NCBI RefSeq assembly: GCF_031177825.1
Contig: NZ_JAPSKE010000007.1
Coordinates: forward strand, 124,001-188,000
DNA length: 64,000 bases
Direction of reading: 5' to 3'
Source of the DNA: Paenibacillus sp.
GTDB taxonomy: Bacteria; Bacillota; Bacilli; Paenibacillales; YIM-B00363
Below the pieces are notes generated by a model that saw nothing but the letters and a program-made list of their open reading frames with translations, made no database searches and was not told the origin of the DNA. The position numbers and the translations under genes were made by a program. Below are positions 58,766-64,000 of the stretch, in pieces (within the stretch, counting starts at the first letter, position 1; each line of letters begins with the position of its first letter).

Positions 58766-59694
58766 GAACCGGCAAGAAGCTGCGTCGAGTTGTCATGGGT
58801 CAGCATAAGAATGACGGTCTGCTTGTCAAAAGCTGCATATACACCATACTGGCCGCTACTTCCATCCTTTATCTGAATCCATTGTTGTATATGTTTGCGA
58901 CATCGCTGCAGACGATTACCGATCTGATCGACCCTGCTGTAAATTGGATTCCTTCCGTACTGGAATTTAATAACTATAAACTGGCTTTCGAAGGCCTGCA
59001 CTATAGGCAAGCCTTCCAGGATACCATCCTGATGTCCACTTGCGCCGCCGTGATTCAGGTATTTTCATGCGCCCTAACGGGATACGCTTTTGCGAGAATG
59101 CACATCCCGGGCAAAAGCCTCTGGCTCGGGCTGATCCTGCTCACGTTTCTGATCCCGCAGGAGATTCTGGTCATTCCTTTGATCATGTGGTACGCGAAGC
59201 TCGGTTGGTATAACACCATCCTTCCTTTTATTATTCCGACCTTCTTCGCGCAAGGATTGAAGGCGCCGCTGTTCATTTTGATCTTCCGCCAGTTCTTCTT
59301 AAGACTACCGCACGAACTAGAGGAATCGGCCCGCATGGATGGAGCGGGAGCCTTCCGCACGTATTTCACCATTATGTTACCTCTGGCGAAACCGTCGATG
59401 CTTGTCGTGTTCATCCTCTCCTTTGTCTGGCATTGGAACGACTATTTCCATGCGACCTTGTTTTTGCGGGGACAAGAATTCATGGCATTGTCAGTACAGT
59501 TGGAGATGCTGCAGAACAATCTCAATGTGTTGTCGGGCGACATGACCGGCACCGGCTATATCAGTTCAATCGACTTGAACGAGCCGATCAAGATGGCTGC
59601 TTCGAGTTTGATTATCCTCCCGCCGTTGCTGCTGTATATGATTTTGCAGAATTACTTTGTTCGCGGTATTGAACGTTCCGGCCTTGTCGAATAA
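58762..59694 (+). CDS. Sugar ABC transporter permease (MalG type), importer 3
   Basis: A 310-residue permease with six transmembrane segments and the EAA loop ELEESARMDGAGAFRTYFTIMLP. It starts inside the stop of its partner (ATGA). A short hydrophilic N-terminal extension of about 20 residues precedes the first helix. It ends 139 bp before the binding lipoprotein gene. Confidence 0.93.
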   Translation: MRTGKKLRRVVMGQHKNDGLLVKSCIYTILAATSILYLNPLLYMFATSLQTITDLIDPAVNWIPSVLEFNNYKLAFEGLHYRQAFQDTILMSTCAAVIQVFSCALTGYAFARMHIPGKSLWLGLILLTFLIPQEILVIPLIMWYAKLGWYNTILPFIIPTFFAQGLKAPLFILIFRQFFLRLPHELEESARMDGAGAFRTYFTIMLPLAKPSMLVVFILSFVWHWNDYFHATLFLRGQEFMALSVQLEMLQNNLNVLSGDMTGTGYISSIDLNEPIKMAASSLIILPPLLLYMILQNYFVRGIERSGLVE

Positions 59695-59833
59695 GCTAGC
59701 CCCGGCGTGAACCCACTATGAGGGGAGGTGGTTTCCAGGCTTGCGCGGCAAGCTTTACGTCTGTTCGTACATCAGGCAAGACAGTCAACATGGCGGTATA
59801 CAAGCAGGAATCAAAATTGGGAGGGACATGAAC

Positions 59834-61216
59834 ATGAAGAAAGCAAAGTCATCAAAGGTAATATTCATTCTTACGCTCGTGTTGGCATTGTTGGTTGTAT
59901 CGGCTTGCAGCTCGAATTCAACAGGAAACGAACCTGCTCCGGCCGATCAGGATACGAATATCGCAGATGAATCGGCTCCGACAACCGATGAAGAGCCTGT
60001 GGTTGAAGAAGACAAGACGCCTGTAACGATTAAATTTACAAATTGGGCGAACAGCGAGACCTACAACAAAGTCAATGAAGCTTTCATGAAAAAATACCCT
60101 TGGATTACAGTAGAGTTCGTCTACTCCGGGGAAAAGGGCCCGCAAGGCACAGTCGAAGCAAGCATTGCCGCGGGCGACCCAATCGACGTGTATTTCGACG
60201 GTTCTCTCTCCGGTAACCTGAAAAGCAATTTGGCGGAGGATCTAACCCCATATATTGAGAAGGATGAGGAATTTAAAAATTACCCGTTCCTTGAAGGCAT
60301 CATGGAGCAGTTCAATGTGGATGGAAAGCAGTGGGCATTGCCTCGCGGAACGGAAGCATTCTTGGTATTTTACAATAAAGACTTGCTTGAGGAATATGGC
60401 TTAGAGAAGCCCTCTAACGACTGGACTTGGGAACAAATGAGAGAGATGGCGATGAAAGCGACGGATCCTGCCAAAGGGCGTTTCGGTTTGGGTGGAGACG
60501 GAATCTTCTACATGTTCGGTTCTCCGGTATTGCCGATGGCGAACGGACATGCTCCTAATTTATATGCGCTCGATGAGACGAAAACCAAGAGCCTGGCAGA
60601 TCAACCGGATGTCATGGACGATCTGCAATGGTTTGCAGACCTCGCGCTTAAGGACAAAGTTCTCTTGAACAAAGCAACCTCCGAAGCCAATAACATTAAA
60701 GAAGATCGTTGGTCCACAGGTAATGCGCTCTTTACCATCCACGTCAGCCCGCTGATGGAAACTTGGGATAAGTCGCTGGAATTCAATTGGGATGTTCTCC
60801 CTTTCCCAGCCGGAACAAGCAAGCAAGTCGGTATCATGTGGAACCAGCCTCTCATGATGACCAAGGCGAGCAAGCATAAAGATGCGGTTTGGAAATTCAT
60901 GAAATTTTACACCACCTCTCCGGAAGCGCAGCAGATTTTCATGGAAAGAGCAACGCTGCTGCCGAACTCGAAGGATGCCAATATGAAGGAAGTGTTGACA
61001 TCATTGCCGTTCTACGCGAAATATGACGTCAATGCGATTCTATATGCAGTAGATCATGCCGTACCGGATCCGTCCAGCTACATGAAGGGAGGCAATCTTG
61101 TTACCGCTTCGTTTAATGAATGGGTTGCGAACAAGTTGATTAACGAGAGTATGTCGGCTTATGACTATTTCCCGGCCGCAACTGAGAAATTGAACAACGA
61201 TCTAGCTGCGCAATAA
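59834..61216 (+). CDS. Sugar-binding lipoprotein, importer 3
   Basis: A 460-residue lipoprotein with lipobox VSAC at about residue 22, an acidic linker and a type-1 solute-binding domain (about 60-455). Typical segments include VTIKFTNWANSETYNKVNE, AAGDPIDVYFDGS and KHKDAVWKFMKFYTTSPEAQ. The ATG at 59834 is chosen because GGGAGGG lies 8 nt upstream and the signal begins MKKAKSSK; an ATG two codons earlier is too close to that site. It is the last gene of the transport run and is followed by a strong terminator. Confidence 0.92.
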   Translation: MKKAKSSKVIFILTLVLALLVVSACSSNSTGNEPAPADQDTNIADESAPTTDEEPVVEEDKTPVTIKFTNWANSETYNKVNEAFMKKYPWITVEFVYSGEKGPQGTVEASIAAGDPIDVYFDGSLSGNLKSNLAEDLTPYIEKDEEFKNYPFLEGIMEQFNVDGKQWALPRGTEAFLVFYNKDLLEEYGLEKPSNDWTWEQMREMAMKATDPAKGRFGLGGDGIFYMFGSPVLPMANGHAPNLYALDETKTKSLADQPDVMDDLQWFADLALKDKVLLNKATSEANNIKEDRWSTGNALFTIHVSPLMETWDKSLEFNWDVLPFPAGTSKQVGIMWNQPLMMTKASKHKDAVWKFMKFYTTSPEAQQIFMERATLLPNSKDANMKEVLTSLPFYAKYDVNAILYAVDHAVPDPSSYMKGGNLVTASFNEWVANKLINESMSAYDYFPAATEKLNNDLAAQ

Positions 61217-61256
61217 CGGGTAAGCAGATAAAGATGCCCATGTTGGGCGTACATGA

Positions 61257-61292
61257 GAAAAGGTTGAGCAGCGTATGCTGCTCAACCTTTTC
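61257..61292. terminator. Bidirectional terminator at the end of the transport run
   Basis: A perfect 16-bp stem (GAAAAGGTTGAGCAGC / GCTGCTCAACCTTTTC) with a 4-nt loop and T runs on both strands, between convergent genes. Confidence 0.92.
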
Positions 61293-61300
61293 TTTACATC

Positions 61301-63832
61301 TTATCGCCGAATCGTGATTTTTGTACCGTTCGTCAGCGTCTCGGTTACGGTCAGCATGCCGCTTGCGTTGCTGGTTGCGGTCCGTGAAGTCGTCGTGCCG
61401 GTTGAAATGTTCAGTTTATCGATCGTATACGACGTGTTTGGAGCCAGATTGCCGATCAAGTAGGTCACCGTAGGACTGCCGGCATTCGGAGTTGTGATTT
61501 CCACTCGATCGTCCCAAACCTGAATGGTGTAATCCCGACCCTTGTAAGCTAACGTACTGACGGTTGCCGTCGTCATGCCGGTCGGAATGTTCGGGGCGAT
61601 CGTCAGGCCGTCCTTGGAAGCGTCGATTCCCGCCACCGTATACAGGAATGAGGTTGGAACGAGTCCGGATTCCGGAAATTCGCCGGTTACTCCAATTCGG
61701 AATGCATACCCGTATGAATTATTCGGGTCGCGTCGCAGCTCGTCAACGCTATATTCGTTCGCTACGATCTTCATTCGGGCATAAGCGTTATCAATTCCCT
61801 TATATGCCGCACGCGCCAGGATGTCGTAAAATTCAGTGTAGAAAATGAAGCCGCCATTTTCCAGATGCTCATCCCAGCTTGCCGTCGAGTCTACAATGAT
61901 GCCGCCCGGGTCCTGCCACCAAAACGGACTGCCGGTGCTTTCTATCTTCAACGTGTTGGCACGGGGAGCGACCGAATAGGCATAGATATCGCTGCCCGTC
62001 GATGTATCGCCGCTGATCGTACGGACGCCGTCGAGCCAATCGAAAATATCGTTGGCCTTCGTCGTCGAGTCGGCCAGGCCATAAGCAAGTGCCTCGAGAT
62101 TGAGGAAGGTCAGGCCAAAGTCCCTTGTGACGTTGTTGATGTCAATTGTGGATACGTATCGTTTCTTCGTGCTGTCCCAGAATGTAGCGTTGAAGTTAGT
62201 CTTGACCGTCGCGGCAAGATTGGAATAGTAAGCCGCCTGTGTCGGATTTCCTTTTATCGCGTATAACTCGCTCATCGCTTTGCATGAAGCATAAAAGTAA
62301 AGATTGGTATAAGGATCCTTCCAGCCAAATCGGAGATTGTCCCAATAATTCGTCGGATGGCCGGTCTCCGGTGACGTCGTGCCGTCGCTTTCGCCGTTGT
62401 TAATGATAATGAGGCCGTTGGCTCCGTTCATGCTTGATGATTCCATAAAGGCCATCGCGTCCTGTACTTTCTGCCATACGGTCTTTCCGTTAGAGATGTC
62501 GCCGCCCGAATAGTTCGGGTTGTCATCTACTGTATCGAGATAACTGGGGTCGTCCCATACTGCAATCCGCCAAGCGGACAGAATATACAGCGGGTTGTTA
62601 GCAATATGCAGCGAGTTGCCGCTCGGCCAGCGTGGATTATCGACCCAGGACCATAGGAAGCCATCAGAGCTTTGCGCATGGTTTCGCACTTTCGTTTTCA
62701 ATTCGTTTTTATAGGCCGTATCGTTGGTCCACATGATTTTCCGAGCGACCCATTCAAAATAGGTAGGTTCATTTCCGAATTTAAAGACAGCATCGGTGCC
62801 ATCGTCGACTGCCCCGAATTGCAGCCACATGTTATTCCAGTTTTGATCGAAGTCGCCGCCTGCATCGGTAGCGAACGGAGACCCGGATAGACCGGCTGCC
62901 TCTGCCAGCTGGAAGTAATAATTGTTGAAATTATCCGGCCCGAGTTTCGTCGCTACCGCCCGGAGCGCTTTGGCCTTCACAGGCGAGAAGGTGAAGGTTT
63001 GCACCGATGAACCCGGGTTCGGATAGTTCGTGTAGCTTTGGCCGGGGATATTGATGAAGGTCGTTCCATCTGTGCTGTATTGCAGATGGAAGTCGACCGG
63101 AAAGCCCCATCCGTCGGTTCTTGGCGTGAGCACGAGATTGGTAAAAGTATATTTCTTGGGATAGACGAGCGTAAAATATTCCGTAAAACCGTTCGTTGCA
63201 TGATTGACCGAAGACCACATGTCCGTCGTTAGGTTATTGACCAGCAATTCCGGAGCATATCCCGGTAGGTGGCTGGAAGCGTTCAGCGCGCTGGCCGTTA
63301 CCCGCCGGTCGCTTGCAACAGTCGCCTGTTCGACGGTTATTTCCGAAACCTGAAGATAAAAATTGTTATAATTGTCCGGTGCGAGCTTCGTCGCCTTCAG
63401 CTGAATGTAAAGGGCGTCAATCGGCGAAGTGAAGTCCAACACGACCATGTTGGATCCGGGATTCGGAAAAGCCGTTCTCGAAGAGCCCGGTGCGGTTGTC
63501 CAGGGACCGCTGGCGGAGTCGCTATATTGAATGCTGAAATCTACCGGGAATCCGAATCCTTTCTCACGAGGATAAATCTTCACGCGTGTTATTCCGAAAT
63601 GTTTCTGTCCGAGGTGCAGCGTTACATGTTCGGCAAATGAAGGTCCTGTATGCGCCGCGCTGGAGAAGAAGTCAAAGATCTTGCCGTTAATGGCTTTGTC
63701 GGCCTGAGTGCCTGTTGAAGCATAGCTGGAGGAATAGGCGCTCCAAGGCCGAATCTTCATCGCGCCTGCTGTCGGGGTTATTAGAGAAACCACCAGGCAG
63801 GCAACAAGCAGGGCACAAAAGTTTCTGAACAT
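61301..63832 (-). CDS. Secreted enzyme with two discoidin domains and a six-hairpin glycosidase-like domain
   Basis: An 843-residue exported protein. A signal peptide (about 1-24, ending TAGAM) is followed by two tandem discoidin (F5/8 type C, CBM32-like) domains at about 30-170 and 175-315. These clearly duplicate each other (GFGFPVDFSIQYSDS and GWGFPVDFHLQYSTD; LAPDNYNNFYLQVSE and LGPDNFNNYYFQLAE). Residues about 320-745 resemble an (alpha/alpha)6 glycosidase, with NNPLYILSAWRIAVWDD, NYWDNLRFGWKDPYTNLYFY and ASWDEHLENGGFIFYTEF. A beta domain ends the protein (about 755-843). The ATG at 63832 has AAAGGAGG 7 nt upstream. The likely role is depolymerising the glycan outside the cell; the GH family is not assignable by eye. 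Confidence 0.83.
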   Translation of the reverse strand: MFRNFCALLVACLVVSLITPTAGAMKIRPWSAYSSSYASTGTQADKAINGKIFDFFSSAAHTGPSFAEHVTLHLGQKHFGITRVKIYPREKGFGFPVDFSIQYSDSASGPWTTAPGSSRTAFPNPGSNMVVLDFTSPIDALYIQLKATKLAPDNYNNFYLQVSEITVEQATVASDRRVTASALNASSHLPGYAPELLVNNLTTDMWSSVNHATNGFTEYFTLVYPKKYTFTNLVLTPRTDGWGFPVDFHLQYSTDGTTFINIPGQSYTNYPNPGSSVQTFTFSPVKAKALRAVATKLGPDNFNNYYFQLAEAAGLSGSPFATDAGGDFDQNWNNMWLQFGAVDDGTDAVFKFGNEPTYFEWVARKIMWTNDTAYKNELKTKVRNHAQSSDGFLWSWVDNPRWPSGNSLHIANNPLYILSAWRIAVWDDPSYLDTVDDNPNYSGGDISNGKTVWQKVQDAMAFMESSSMNGANGLIIINNGESDGTTSPETGHPTNYWDNLRFGWKDPYTNLYFYASCKAMSELYAIKGNPTQAAYYSNLAATVKTNFNATFWDSTKKRYVSTIDINNVTRDFGLTFLNLEALAYGLADSTTKANDIFDWLDGVRTISGDTSTGSDIYAYSVAPRANTLKIESTGSPFWWQDPGGIIVDSTASWDEHLENGGFIFYTEFYDILARAAYKGIDNAYARMKIVANEYSVDELRRDPNNSYGYAFRIGVTGEFPESGLVPTSFLYTVAGIDASKDGLTIAPNIPTGMTTATVSTLAYKGRDYTIQVWDDRVEITTPNAGSPTVTYLIGNLAPNTSYTIDKLNISTGTTTSRTATSNASGMLTVTETLTNGTKITIRR

Positions 63833-63934
63833 AAACAAACCTCCTTTAATTCGTATTGTGACATTACAAGGCCTTTTGATCCCACCTTAAAGTAGAGTAC
63901 TGGCAGGTTACCTCCTTACCAGATCAGTCTAAAA

Positions 63935-63948
63935 TGAAGGCGCTCTCA
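63935..63948. promoter_or_regulatory. cre site (CcpA operator) upstream of the discoidin glycosidase gene
   Basis: TGAAGGCGCTCTCA matches TGWAANCGNTNWCA at all but position 5. On the minus strand it lies immediately downstream of a TTGAAA element (63950-63955), within the likely promoter, 103 bp before the start codon. Confidence 0.55.
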
Positions 63949-64000
63949 TTTTCAACGTTGATTCAGACGAGATATGCGTTGGATCAGCACTCCGTATTTT

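Noticed and set aside
51672..59694. Recent duplication of one permease pair to give the other
   Set aside because: The two pairs share only family motifs such as the EAA loop and differ in length and sequence throughout.

Overview
The window looks like chromosomal DNA from an endospore-forming member of the Paenibacillaceae (Paenibacillus or Cohnella type). It carries a germination hydrolase gene behind a forespore-type promoter, a Gram-positive 6S RNA, a CshA-type helicase, a Bacillus-type 4Fe-4S ferredoxin, YesM/YesN-type two-component genes and Lpl-type sugar transporters. Starts are usually preceded by strong GGAGG-like sites, and TTG or GTG starts are common. No tRNA, rRNA, CRISPR array, insertion sequence or prophage gene was found.

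Region 1 (1 to about 31.4 kb) is G+C-rich housekeeping DNA in many short operons. In order it holds a nucleoside-type ABC lipoprotein with the start of its ATPase, a YitT protein, cshA, a DUF624 protein, 6S RNA, sleB, a DUF1499-like protein, tpx, rhomboid plus a GltC-like regulator, a YugP peptidase and a MerR regulator. Next come amt with GlnR/TnrA-type boxes followed by a GlnD-like nucleotidyltransferase and a DEDDh exonuclease, an MFS exporter, a TlpA/ResA thioredoxin, cimA, dinB plus a MobB-like NTPase, and fer. The rest is a secreted FecR/Ig protein and an NHL/copper-amine-oxidase-type protein, a 46-residue membrane protein, pyrD, a small alarmone synthetase plus DUF309, a thioredoxin/PCYCGC lipoprotein pair, an RsuA-family pseudouridine synthase, an acidic protein made of three related repeats, a YciI protein and the PPDK regulatory protein.

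Region 2 (about 31.9 kb to the end) has visibly lower G+C and is one large carbohydrate-utilisation locus. It opens with a YesN-like regulator and YesM-like kinase, then an LplB/LplC/LplA importer without an ATPase, a GH2 enzyme and a GH78 alpha-L-rhamnosidase. A divergent AraC regulator and a five-bladed-propeller glycosidase follow, then a GH20-type enzyme. After these comes a tightly packed run from 47.6 to 61.2 kb: one MsmX/UgpC-type ATPase, a 986-residue binding protein fused to two CBM6-like modules, two permeases, a secreted NHL-propeller/TPR-like/Yip1 membrane protein, a membrane-anchored DUF5696 protein, two more permeases and a second binding lipoprotein. A convergent secreted enzyme with two discoidin domains and a six-hairpin catalytic domain closes the window. 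Three CcpA-type cre sites, each with one mismatch to consensus, lie at the main promoters of this region.

The 47.6 to 61.2 kb run is the best candidate for an undescribed system. It looks like a surface capture, processing and import apparatus for a complex, probably rhamnose-containing glycan, in which two importers share one ATPase and two membrane-tethered extracytoplasmic proteins of unknown function. No sugar kinases, isomerases or aldolases are present, so catabolism of the released sugars must be encoded elsewhere.
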